Shown in pieces: positions 32,462 to 42,800 of a stretch of DNA of 64,000 bases. The notes beneath the pieces were generated by a model. The model worked only from the letters and a program-made list of their open reading frames with translations. It had not been told where the DNA came from and made no database searches. This DNA comes from Chelydra serpentina (Eukaryota; Chordata; Testudines; Chelydridae). The stretch lies in NCBI GenBank assembly GCA_037349315.1, contig JBAIAC010000007.1, positions 19,574,501 through 19,638,500 of the forward strand, in the 5' to 3' direction. The position numbers and the translations under genes are program-made. Each line of letters begins with the position of its first letter. Positions within the stretch are counted from its first letter, which is position 1.

Positions 32462-33125
32462 GGACCTTGGAGACTAATAACTTTATTTGAGCATAAGCTT
32501 TTGTGAGCTACAGCCCACTTAATCGGCTGCCTAGAATGGAACATATAGTAGGAAGATATATATATATATATATATACATACAGAGAAAATGTGAAAAGGT
32601 GGAAGTAGCCATACCAACTCTAAGAGGTTAATTAATTAAGATGAGCTATTATCAGCAGGAGAAAAAAAACTTTTGTAGTGATAATCAAGATGGTCCATAT
32701 CAGACAGTTGACAAGAAGGTGTGAGGATACTTAACATGGGGAAATAGATTCAATTTGTGTAATGACCCACTCCCAGTCTCTGTTCAAACCTAAGTTGATG
32801 GTATCTAATTTGCAAATTAATTCTAGTTCAGCAGCTTCTCATTGGAGTCTGTTTTTGAAGTTTTTCTGTTGCAAAATTGCCACCTTTAAATCTGTTATCA
32901 AGTGACCAGAGAGGTTGAAGTGTTCTCCTACTGGTTTTTGAATGTTATGATTCCTGATGTCAGATTTGTGTCCATTTATTCTTTTGTGTAGAGACTATCT
33001 AGTTTGGCCAATGTACATGGCAGAGGGGCATTGCTGGCACATGATGGCATATATCCCATTGGTAAATGTGCAGGTGAAAGAACCCCTGATGGCGTGGCTG
33101 ATGTGATTAGGTCCTATGATGGTGT
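32462..33125 (-). mobile_element. Penelope-like element, GIY-YIG endonuclease and 3' end
   Basis: Minus strand. One frame from about 33120 to 32715 reads SHAIRGSFTCTFTNGIYAIM, then CQQCPSAMYIGQT (GIY...YIG block with CxxC), SLHKRINGHKSDIRNHN, and GEHFNLSGH, matching Penelope GIY-YIG domains that nick target DNA. Stops occur after YIGQTR and after KNRLQ. 32462-32530 is the terminal part, containing a stem GTGGGC/GCTCAC with TGTA loop followed by AAAGCTTATGCTC. RT sequence is missing (5' truncation). Confidence 0.8.
32553..32579. repeat. (TA)n microsatellite
   Basis: About 11 TA units inside the Penelope-like element. Confidence 0.9.
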
Positions 33126-33569
33126 CACAGAAAGCAGCTCATAGATGGAGCCTCCTCTTTGTTGCCCATTACTTTGGAGTAAAAATAAAAGACTCCTCTT
33201 GCATCTCCACTCTCCTCATCATTCTGTGGGGGTGGGGAGACATGATGAATTTCTGACTTGAACTCCCAGGGCCATTGTGCAGGACATGGCCCTCTATTTA
33301 TGGACGTATATTGAACCCAAGCGGTGCAGCAAGCTGAATGGGCACAATGGCAGTCTTTCCCCTCTTCCCACTTTGCATCTCATTGTTAATGCTTTCTATT
33401 GGCTCCAAAGAAAGCCCCAAAGCTTTGCCATTATTCCTCCAGGAGGATGAGCATAACTCAGGTGAACTGATTCCCAAAACCAGAGGAGCAGAGGATCTAC
33501 AATTTCTTGGCCAGACTATAAACATGTACATTCCTGTGACTTTTGCCATTAGACCAGGCCAAAGAAGCC
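33126..33569. other. Unannotated stretch
   Basis: No gene or repeat end seen; short frames here have no recognisable domain. Confidence 0.35.
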
Positions 33570-33812
33570 TTCTTTTCCCCTAAAATGTTTCTTTGTCCCA
33601 TCCTCTCCCTTCTTCCATTTTCTATTTTTGCCTCCCCATGTTGTTTATTCATCCTTTTTCTTCTCTCAGTCCTTTACTTCTTATCCCTTGCTTTTTTCTT
33701 TCACAGTTCTCTTGTCCCTTCCTTTTAGCTTTACTTTCTCTCCTTCCTTTTTTGCCCCTATTCTTTTTTCTCCCCTTCCCTCCCTCATCACTCTTCCCCT
33801 TTCTTCTCACAT
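33570..33812. repeat. Polypyrimidine tract, 240 bp
   Basis: Plus strand is overwhelmingly C and T with TTCCTTT, CTCCC and TTTTCTT words. It gives several overlapping frames with Phe/Leu/Ser-only products, which are compositional. Confidence 0.8.
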
Positions 33813-33829
33813 CATAATACTAGAGATCG

Positions 33830-34090
33830 TCAGGATATTTTATTTTTCCACCCATGAAAAATTTTGACCAATTATTAATTTTTTTTTAAAAATGCGAACA
33901 CCCTGCAACTGCAAAAAAAAAAAATTTTCCCCAGTTTTCAGCACCAAAGAGTTTTGTTTTTTCTTTTTGTCAATGAAAACCCCCAAATGTTCAAAAATAG
34001 AACATTTGTTCTATCAAATGTTCTATCAAAAGCCATTTTACATTCAAAAAATGTTTCATCAACACATTTTTGATCCACTGTCCTAGACAC
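33830..34090. repeat. A/T-rich self-complementary old repeat
   Basis: Alternating AAAATTTT-type words and two tandem copies of TGTTCTATCAAA near 34005-34030. A compositionally similar block is at 52850-53270. Confidence 0.4.
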
Positions 34091-34923
34091 CGTTTCCACT
34101 TTTCCCCACCTTACGCCATTTCCTAACCCTGAACCTCATCAACACCATCATTCTCTGCTTCTTGGCACATCCTCCTCCTCCTTTTGCATCTCAATCCTCT
34201 CATGCACCTCATTTTTCTATGTTCTGCACTCTGCACTGATCTGCCAATCTGCAGTGGAGTTGGGGTAGGAATGGGGACAAGGGGAAAGGAAGGGTCATCT
34301 ATTCTTGCTTGATGCTAGGTGATTGTTGTCTATTTTTATCTCTTCTGTGTTAACCATGCAGAATCAACCTCAAGTCTTCTATCAACAATGTCCACTGAGA
34401 CCTGACAGTGGTTTTGTAGTTCCTGAAGATAAAGCTAGACTATAGAATTGCGTTATGGTAGTTGGAGTATATTTAATTTTTATAGGAGCTAATCAAACTG
34501 ATTGCATTTAGATGGACTTTTAATGTAGCATATCTTTAAGAGCCAAAACAGTACTCAATATTTTATTTTTAACAAGAGTCAAGATTAAAACATAGTTTCA
34601 ATGAAACATTATTAGGAGCTAGCCCTCTGGGAAGACATAGTAGAATAGCTGTCCTTAAATTTTAATTTGTTCAAGGCAGTATTGTAACTATTCCTAATAC
34701 TCCACAAAGGACAGAGAATTTCTGAGGTTCAAGTTAGTCAAACAAAGCTAAAGAGTGTCTACTTTGGATTCTTTATGAACACTCTTCCAATGCCTTTCTG
34801 TAAAAGTGACCCACAATCAGTCTCAGACAGCATGGAAGATAATTGATGTTCTTATGTTTGTGTATAATTCAATAATCAATCATTTCTGTGAACAGATCCC
34901 TGATAAATTACACCGGTTTATCT
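34091..34923. other. Unannotated stretch
   Basis: No gene or repeat with definable ends seen. Confidence 0.35.
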
Positions 34924-35171
34924 GCCTATGTCTACACGGCAGTCAGAGGTGTGATTGCAGTACATGTAGACATACCCAAGATAGCTTTAATCTTGCTAGT
35001 GCAAGTACCAACATCAATGAAGATACCACAGCATGGATTTCAGCGTGGGCTAGCCATTTGAGGAAATACCAGCTTCCCTGCTATTAGTACTTATGCTAGC
35101 TAGATCAAAGCTAATTCAGGTATATCTACACATGCTGCAATCACACTTCCAATTGCAGTGTAGACATACCC
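34924..35171. mobile_element. Harbinger-like MITE with long terminal inverted repeats, 248 bp
   Basis: The left arm TATGTCTACACGGCAGTC, GTGTGATTGCAG, TGTAGACATACC mirrors the right arm (reverse complement GGGTATGTCTACACTGCAAT, GTGTGATTGCAG, TGTAGATATACC) over about 55 bp. TSD unclear (TCT/TCA). Terminal words match the 5.2-kb Harbinger. Confidence 0.75.
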
Positions 35172-35309
35172 TCAATGTGAGAAGAACATTATATAACAGA
35201 CATGCTTAGGTATTTTCAGTAATTCACAGAAATGAACATATACATCTATGTTAGTTATATTCTTTTTGAATTTTAAGGAGGGTATTTATGGTCATTTTCT
35301 TATCAGAAA

Positions 35310-36135
35310 TACAGAATACAGTATGACCAAACTGGGCGCAAGCAAACAATATGTGTTAATATTGAAAAATGTAGATGTATACATCTAAGAACAAAGAATG
35401 GAGGTCAGACATACACAATGGGGAACTATCTTGGAAACAGGGACTCTGAAAAAGATTTGGGGGATCATAGCGGATAATCAGCTAAACATGAACTCCCAGC
35501 ATGTCACTCTGGCCAAAAGTGCTAGTGTAATCCTTGGATACATAAACAATCAAATCTCATGTAGGAGTAGAGAGGCTATTTTACTTCTCTATTTGGCACT
35601 GGTGTGACTGCTGCTGGAATACTGTTTTTAGTTCTGGTATCCACAGTTCAAGAAGGATGTTAATAAATTGGAGAGGGTTCAGAGAAGAACTACAAGAATG
35701 ACTAAAGGATTAGAAAACATGCCTGATGGTGATAGATTGAAGGAGCTCTGTCTATTTAGTTTAACAACTAGAAGGTTAAGGGATGACTTGATTACAGTCT
35801 GTAAGCATCTACACGGGGATCAAATATTTAATAATGGGCTCTTCAATCTATTGGAGAAAAGTGTAACACGATCCAACGGCTGGAAGTTGAAGGTAAGCAA
35901 ATTCAGACTGGAAATGAGGCGTACATTTTTAACAGTGAAAGTAATTAACCATTAGAACAAATTACCAGGGGTCGTGGTGGATTCTCCATCACTGACAATT
36001 TTTAAATCAAGACTGGGTGTTTTTCTAAAAGATCTGCTCTAGGAATTATTTTGGGGAAGTTCTATGGCCTGTGTCATACAGGAGGTCAGATTATTGGATC
36101 ACATGGTTCCTTTTGGCCTTGGAATCGATGACTCC
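35310..36135 (+). mobile_element. CR1 LINE 3' part, second subfamily
   Basis: Frames 35398-35607 and 35668-35955 read IIADNQLNMNSQHVT, ASVILGYINNQISCRSREAI, then VQRRTTRMTKGLENM, LKELCLFSLTTRRLRDDLITV, SKFRLEMRRTFLTVKVINH: the C-terminal end of CR1 ORF2 after the RT palm, with a TGA between. The 3' end AGATTATTGGATCACATGG... GGAATCGATGA is the subfamily's terminal tail. Confidence 0.8.
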
Positions 36136-36164
36136 ATAACAATTTATTATGCTTTTAATAAGAT

Positions 36165-36288
36165 CCCAATCCTGCAAAGACTTAGGCACCTGCTTAACTT
36201 TAAGCAGAAGAAGAGTTTCACTGGCTTCAATGTGGTTACTCACATCAGAGTAAAGTTAAGCATGTATGTAAATGTTTGCAGGATTGGG
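36165..36288. repeat. Foldback repeat with perfect 14-bp outer arms
   Basis: CCCAATCCTGCAAA (36165-36178) and TTTGCAGGATTGGG (36275-36288) are exact inverse complements. Next inner arms CTTAACTTTAAGC and GTAAAGTTAAG also pair, and the centre is TCACTGGCTTCAATGTGG. Confidence 0.85.
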
Positions 36289-36339
36289 ACCTATTGTTGT
36301 GCTGTGCTAATCACAATGAGAATAGGGGATGGTTTATGT

Positions 36340-36500
36340 TTTAAATTGCTAGGCACTGACAGTGTGCTTGGCACTGTACAAATCCAGACAGAGACATTCT
36401 CCATGCCCCATTTAATCTAAGGATCAGATTTTATGCCACTGAAGTCAATGGAAATTTTGGCACTGACTTCTCTGAGAGCCGGATCAGGCCCTCAATCATA
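36340..36500. repeat. Old SINE-like tail and a foldback remnant
   Basis: TGTGCTTGGCACTGTACAAA (36363 on) recalls 9255-9290. 36425-36495 has CACTGAAGTCAATGG and GGATCAGGCCC. Confidence 0.4.
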
Positions 36501-36621
36501 ATTAATAATGCATAAAAGTAATAAATACCCAAAATACTGTCTGAAAACAAGAACTAGTTGAAAGTATTTGATTATTTTTTATTCGCAACATTTTGTAATC
36601 AGCTCAACATTTAGAACTATC

Positions 36622-36716
36622 AGAGCAACAAAGAGTCCTGTAGCTCCTTATAGACTAACAGATATATTGGAGCATAAGCTTTCGTGGGCGAAGACCCACG
36701 TCATCAGACGCATGTA
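36622..36716 (-). mobile_element. Penelope-like element 3' terminus fragment
   Basis: The minus strand shares AAAGCTTATGCTC and the hairpin architecture with the Penelope-like end at 32462-32530, then TGTTAGTCTATAAGG in place of TTATTAGTCTCCAAGG. Only the terminal ~95 bp is present. Confidence 0.65.
36670..36707 (-). ncRNA. Hammerhead-ribozyme-like core
   Basis: Minus strand order: CTGATGA (36707-36701), C, stem GTGGG/CCCAC closing TCTTCG (36699-36684), GAAA (36683-36680), then a possible short stem AGC/GCT closing TTAT and the expected cleavage C at 36670. CUGAUGA and GAAA are the invariant hammerhead core, and Penelope-like elements are known to carry such ribozymes. Weak point: I do not see a convincing stem I, and there is one extra C before stem II. 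It may be a decayed or non-cleaving copy. Confidence 0.4.
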
Positions 36717-36719
36717 GAA

Positions 36720-36790
36720 CTATGTTACAGATGGGGAAACTGAGGCACAGAGCTGACAAGTTTTTGCCTATAGTAACACATCCTAATACA
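36720..36790 (-). mobile_element. MIR-type SINE remnant
   Basis: ACAGATGGGGAAACTGAGGC, then ACAGAGCTGACAAG is the reverse complement of the MIR core region. Confidence 0.6.
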
Positions 36791-37804
36791 TTTCCCATGC
36801 ATTTGGTGTCCATTTTACTCCTAAACTAATTATGGAACACTCACATAGTGAGACAAACCAGCCCAGGCCACCTTCCTTCTCCATGGTTTATTCAACCATG
36901 ACTTTTTCCTCTAGATTCAGGTCTGTGCTGTTAAGAAATGAAATACCATCCATACTACCATATAGAATTCCATAAACAGACCACCCGGTTTAGCAGTATT
37001 GAAAATAACAACAATTAGTGACCCAAATATAAGCAGAGTCTCAGACAAGGGGAATGAAGTGAAACGGGCACAGAGTAATGAATTGACGTATGCAGGCTCA
37101 CCCAGTGGATGGTTGGATGCAGCAATTGGCTTTGAGATGGTTGCTGCTAGAATTAAGACCTTGGGTATGTAACTCTGCTATAGCTGAGGCAATTAGATGA
37201 TCTGAAGTAGGATTAGGGCAGGTGATGTATGTAGCTTCAGTATGTAACTGTTACCTTATGTTTGTAATGGGCCTTTAAATGTCCAGGGATCTGCAGTATA
37301 CAGAGGGAAGTTACCATTTTATGATGCAAAGTGAATGCAGCATGTTATAGAGACAAACTGCGCTGCCCCATGGAGGCTTTATTTTTGCTCTCTCTTACCT
37401 TGTTGATTCCCTAAATCTAAAATACAACTCTTTTAAAAACAATATCAAGGGTTAACCATTGGGCACCATTCTTTGGATGTGTGAGGTAAACAGAAAAACA
37501 AAACTCCTCTGCATTTCGGTGCATTAGAAACTTTTGAGGTTCATCCATAATTAACATAGTACTTTATACTGCGCTGCACATTTAATCTCTTAACAATTAA
37601 ATGTAGTTTGTCTTACAAGTGCAAGAGCTACTATTATTTCAGCTTTTACTTACCATTGGACAGTATTCCTGGTAAATTAAGTACCTAGCTATATTGCCTG
37701 ACATTTGTTCCACATTGGGTCCCTATGGCTTCCACACCCATTCTAAATACTGCTCACATGAGCAGCAGAGACTTAACATAGCTCACTGTCACACAAAGTA
37801 GTTA
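36791..37804. other. Unannotated stretch
   Basis: No gene or element ends recognised. Confidence 0.35.
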
Positions 37805-37965
37805 GGGCCGGTTTTTCAAAGGTATTTAGGCACCTAACGTTATAGATCGGTTCCTACTAGGATTTTCACGAGTCCCTTAACTGATTAGGAGTCTGCCTAG
37901 ATTCTCAAAGGTATTTAGACTCCTAACTTCTGGTAATTTCAATGGATCTGGGCTCTAACTCCCAT
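37805..37965. repeat. Repeat with duplicated TCAAAGGTATTTAG unit
   Basis: TTTTTCAAAGGTATTTAGGC (37811 on) and ATTCTCAAAGGTATTTAGAC (37901 on) are direct copies, each followed by CACCTAAC- or CTCCTAAC-type words; AATTTCAATGG and CTCCCATTGA near the end can fold back. Confidence 0.5.
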
Positions 37966-38540
37966 TGATTGGGATGTTCTGTGGTTTTATGATAGGGTGC
38001 ATGACACACACACCACCTCTGGCAGCCTCTTCTTCTTCCTGTGACATCTCTGATGTGGAGGCTGTTGATCCCCACCTTCCAACATTCACAGTAGCAACAG
38101 AGTTGTAAAATTTCCACTCTCGTCTGGATACTAGTCTGTCTGGCCAGGTAACTGGCTCTCTTTCTTCCTCTTCCTGGTTGGCCTGCAATCTTGCATGAAA
38201 GTATGAGCGTTGGAAGTGATTTGTTCTGTAATCCCTAGCAGCCTAGGAGATAAAAACCCTAAACCCTTTACTACTCGGCATCCCTGCAGAGGTTGTTGAG
38301 ACTGAAGAGGGGAACAGCCACTTTATCCTCTGGCTGCGCGTAATGGGACAACCAGTCTAATTGGACAGCAGGCCTTCTATGAGGGGAACATTAACAAGCT
38401 TAATTGTCTGCACAGGTCTAATTAATTAGAGGGTGAAGTGATATAAACTAGAAGCAGGGAAGGAGCAAGGAGACAAACGCTTGCAGAGTGTAGGCTTCCT
38501 CCCTAAGTGGCTGAGGGAAAGACTAGCATTAGATTACAAA
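37966..38540. other. Unannotated stretch
   Basis: Frames here show no recognisable domain; no element ends found. Confidence 0.35.
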
Positions 38541-38719
38541 ATGGTTTGAGCATTGGCTTGCTAAACCCAGGGTTGTGAGCTCAATCCTTGAGGGGGCCAT
38601 TTAGAGATACGGGGCAAAAATCTGTTGGATGATTTAACAGGGGATTGGTCCTGCTTTAAGCAGGATGTTGGACTAGATGATCTCCTGAGGTCCCTTCCAA
38701 CCCTGATGATCTATGATTT
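38541..38719 (+). mobile_element. tRNA-derived SINE with CR1 3' tail, 5' truncated
   Basis: TGGTTTGAGCATTGGC follows where an A box should be; TGTGAGCTCAATCCTTG contains a B-box-like element. The 3' part GTTGGACTAGATGATCTCC, CCTTCCAACCCTGATG, ATCTATGATTT is the CR1 3' end. Same family as 39712-39882. Confidence 0.85.
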
Positions 38720-39711
38720 CTTTGTAAGAACTTTGTCTTAGAGAAACCTCACATTCCTGTTGGGAAGCTAAACTTTTGCTTTGAGAAATGGTAGGCTGAG
38801 GAAAGTCTGAGCTTTACCTTGCTAGACACTTGAGGGAACACATTTACTTAAGTGCATGACCTGAAACCCCATTATCCCAATTTTGTTCCTAGCAAGATGC
38901 AGCAAGAGACTGGCCTGTAACTTGAAACCAATAACTATGATTCAGGAAAAACCTACTGAGAAGCATTGTCATTGATCTGTCAATATCCCATTTCCCTTAC
39001 GCTCTCTGATTGCCCCAAAGGATACTGTACTCAAGTCTTTCCATGAATGGGAAAATGCATTATACTACTTCTTCCCTGTTTGCTTTAATACATACAGCCT
39101 CATCCATAAGAATAGGGTGCTATAGGCTAGCTGTGATAAACAGAAACTGCCTCTCATTAGATAGGCAAACAGGAACTTGTTTAGTTTTATCTATCCAGAC
39201 TGCTGCCTTCATTACAAAATGGGGTTGAGCCCACAATCCATTTAACCACACATACTCTTGATTGAATGCCTAAACAGCTGGGAAGCTGTGTCACATTATC
39301 AGGATATAATAGCACTTTTGAAATAAGCTTTACACTTTCTAGCAGTGGTCTGTTATCATCAGACCACTCCTTCTGATCCAAACTATAGATGCTAGAGAAG
39401 TCTACTGAGGTCAGAAGTCCATTCCACTACGGTTTGGTCCAAGCTGTGATTTAAATGGAGACACTGGGCAAGAGATGAGTCAACACGGTTTCATTTGGGC
39501 CCCCTTGTGGTGACAACAGGTATCACAGGTTATGCAGCGTTAGTCTGTGAGCTATGTCAGGGAGAGCTCTATCCAGCAATCTCAATAAAGTATCACCTTT
39601 TTACGCATGCAATAGAGCTGTGTTCCCTGTGTACCATAAGAGCTAGAACTGCCCATCTTGCATAGGTTACCTGCTGAGAGGAAGGCAGGATGACATGGAT
39701 CTGTTTACAAA
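38720..39711. other. Unannotated stretch
   Basis: No gene or definable repeat seen. Confidence 0.35.
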
Positions 39712-39882
39712 GATCATAGAATCACAGGGTTGGAAGGGACCTTAGGAGGTCATCTAGTCCAACCCCCTGCTCAAAGCAGGACCAATCCCCAATTTTTGCC
39801 CTAAATGGCCCCCTCAAGGATTGAACCCACAACCCTGGGTTTAGCAGGCCAATGCTCAAACCACTGAGCTATCCCTCCCTCC
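39712..39882 (-). mobile_element. tRNA-derived SINE with CR1 3' tail, complete promoter
   Basis: Read on the minus strand: TAGCTCAGTGG (A box, 39871-39861), GGTTCAATCC (B box, 39827-39818), a short linker, then GGTTGGACTAGATGACCTCC and an ATTCTATGAT tail identical in type to the CR1 3' end at 16744. Pol III promoter plus LINE tail shows it was copied by CR1 machinery. A (TCCC)n edge lies at its 5' side. No clear TSD. Confidence 0.9.
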
Positions 39883-42800
39883 ATGCGTATAACAAGGAGA
39901 GCTTTCCTTTTCAGGGAAGAGACAGGCATTTGTGACTCAAGATATGGTACCATGAGAATAGAGTGACTGACACCTGTAGAGTCTGAACTTCTACTGAATT
40001 AGAGTCCTCAGAGAAGAAAGAAATTAGCAAAATCATTGCTAACCGTTAGTTATTAGAGCCGGACAAATTTCTGCTATTAGATAATGTAATTATTCCCCAA
40101 ACTATATTTAATTATCAGGTACACAGATAAATTGACATTTTTATTCCTTTTTTAAATATTGAAAATTAATTGAAAAAAGCTTTTTAAGAATGATAATTAA
40201 ATAAATATGCTATGAAACAAGGCCATGTGCAATTTCATTTTATGTGTAAATTATATGTAGGCCCAGAGGGGATGCAGTCTTATTATACAGTTTACTCCTC
40301 CATTAGCATTTCAATAGAAAGACTTTTCCTCCTGGTTCTGAGGAAAATAAGGAAAGTATGCAGCATATGCCAGACACTCATTCAAAAAGGGGGCTGAAAA
40401 AGTTCATTTATTTCCCATAAAAACTTCGGTTGGTTGGTTGGTTTGGTGGGGGGAGGTGTTGTTTTATTTTGTTCTTGATCTGTCACTGGAAGTTTGGAGC
40501 AGAACTTACTTCACTGTGAAGCAAGCTATAGTGTAGGTGGCAGGAGGTCTTAACTTATGCCCCAATACTATAATGATGGATCCCTGATGGAAGTCCATTT
40601 GTGTGCGTGCAGTGGCAGAAATGGGGCCCTAGTTTGGAGCAGGAACTCCTTAGTTATCTAGCAGAAGCTCTTATCTTTGGCCTTTCTACTTTCCCAACAT
40701 GTACAGATAAATAAATGCATACATCAGATAGAGGTCTATAGCAACCCATCTGATAGGTTTGTACATGAGTACAGAACACTCATATTTTTTGAAGAAGCAA
40801 AAATATCGCCCAGTGCTGGGGGCATTAGTTTCTTCTCTCATCAGGCGGTTCCTGGAATTTCTCCATCCAACTGTGGTGTATTTAGCAGTGTAACTGATAT
40901 CCCTTTGTTTTCTGGGTATTGCACCTTTAAACATGTAAGGGCTGTGCTGTCTGCAAGACAGGCTGCCATTTTGTGTTCACTTTAATTTGTCAGAGGAGAC
41001 AAAAACAAACAAACAAACAAGTTCTAGAGGACATTGTTGTTTCCGGATACCCCGCAAATTTGTAATGGCTAAAGATATAGCTGGCTATTTCCAGAAAGGC
41101 CATCAAAAGTATTGTATTTTAAAAAGAAGGTTGGCTAATGGCAAGGTAATTGATGTGCTGTGGGTGCTTACATAATCATCTCATTGATACTTTATACCCT
41201 CCTCATGATCCCCACTTTGTACTTACCAGTTGTGTCTCAATGTATGGGGCAGAGGCCATTTTTAGCCAAGTGGGGACTTGATCCCTTATTGGGACCTCTA
41301 GGCATTAGTGCAATATACACAAATAATAAGAGTGAAGGAAAAATAGAGAAAATGAGAGGAGAGGGTGTTCACTTTTATCTGCTCCCCTTCACTTTGTTTC
41401 CTTCCCAGCACTGCTGACTTATTAAGGTTGGAGTCAGCATGTGAATATTCTGAAAGTACCATTATATTTGTGAACCACTCAAAGTCTTTGATTCTTTACA
41501 AGTCTCTAAATTATCCTAATATTATTCACAGTTTGCATGGCACTTTACAGGGATATCTCTGTTCTCCAATTTTGTCATTTATAGCAAATATGTAATAACA
41601 TACACTGTGATACAGTGGGGTAATAAATCAATCCCCTCCCCCTCGTGCTTATTACAGAGAGCTGCATGGGAAAACAAAACTCACAGAAAAGCTTCCAGCT
41701 TCACCAGTGCAGTCGCACTGAATCTTTTCAAAATAAAAATGCAGCATATTTTCCCAGTAACAAGGGATCTGAGTTCTGTTCCTCTAGAGTCAATGCCTGT
41801 GTGTGTGCAAACTTTAATCTGATGCATATGACCTTGACCACCTTCAACCATCTCTCTTACCCGTAAGCCCTAAAAGATGAAATGTAACCCTTTCATTCCA
41901 GATGTTTTGATAGTTCTAATCTGTGAAATGAAGTTGCAGTGTTGTTTACAAATGGGCGATCAATATATTGTTATAAAACATTAACCCTTAAGATCCCATC
42001 AGCTGAGTGGAGCTAATTTTTGGCAACCAAAAGAAGTCATAGACCCCTCGAAATAGGGCATATCTTCCCTTCGTCACTGGCTTTCACAAGAATCCTACCT
42101 TGAGACTGGCCTGATAGAGAAGCAGTCTGCAGCTCCACGTACTTTGTGGATTTTCTCTGCATGGGACATATCACTTTGTATTTGGCTTTCTCATCTAGCC
42201 ACCTCTTCAGGAAAAGGGCCACTTATAAAAGACCTCAGTGAGGCTGAGACCTCCTATACTTCTGCAGACTTCTTTCCTGGCACCCCGCTCCATTTGCTTC
42301 TGACACAGGACAATGGGAGTAAAATTTTTCTCTTGATTGTCCAAAGTTATGTTTTCCTCATCTTCCCTTTTAAAGAAAGTCTCATTCAGAAGACTTGGGT
42401 TTTGAGTCAGAACCTAAAGTAAGATACAGGTCTCCTCTTACTACTTCTGCTGAGATATCTGCTTTTAGGATATTCTCTGTCTACTGGAAAATCTAAAGGA
42501 GCTTTCCTTTCTGACTATTGCTGGCAGCGATACTCCGGTTTTGGAAATAATTTACTGGACTTTGTCTGGCTCCAAGGTTCACAGGAACTGCATTTTGCAA
42601 AAGGTGTTTGTCTCAGTAATTGAATATACACAGACATAAGGTCTCTTCTGATTATAGCACATGATATGTTAATATGCATCTAGCATACTGTATTTAGCTA
42701 TTCTCTGTTGAGAACATTCAAACAAATTGCTATATTCCAAGTGTCCTTGTCTTTCCTAGTATCTGTCTAAATATCAGATAGGAGGGGAAGGTAAGGTCTA

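Noticed and set aside
33543..33867. Phe/Leu/Ser-rich frames resembling membrane proteins
   Set aside because: Compositional by-product of a polypyrimidine tract; no start context or neighbouring gene structure.
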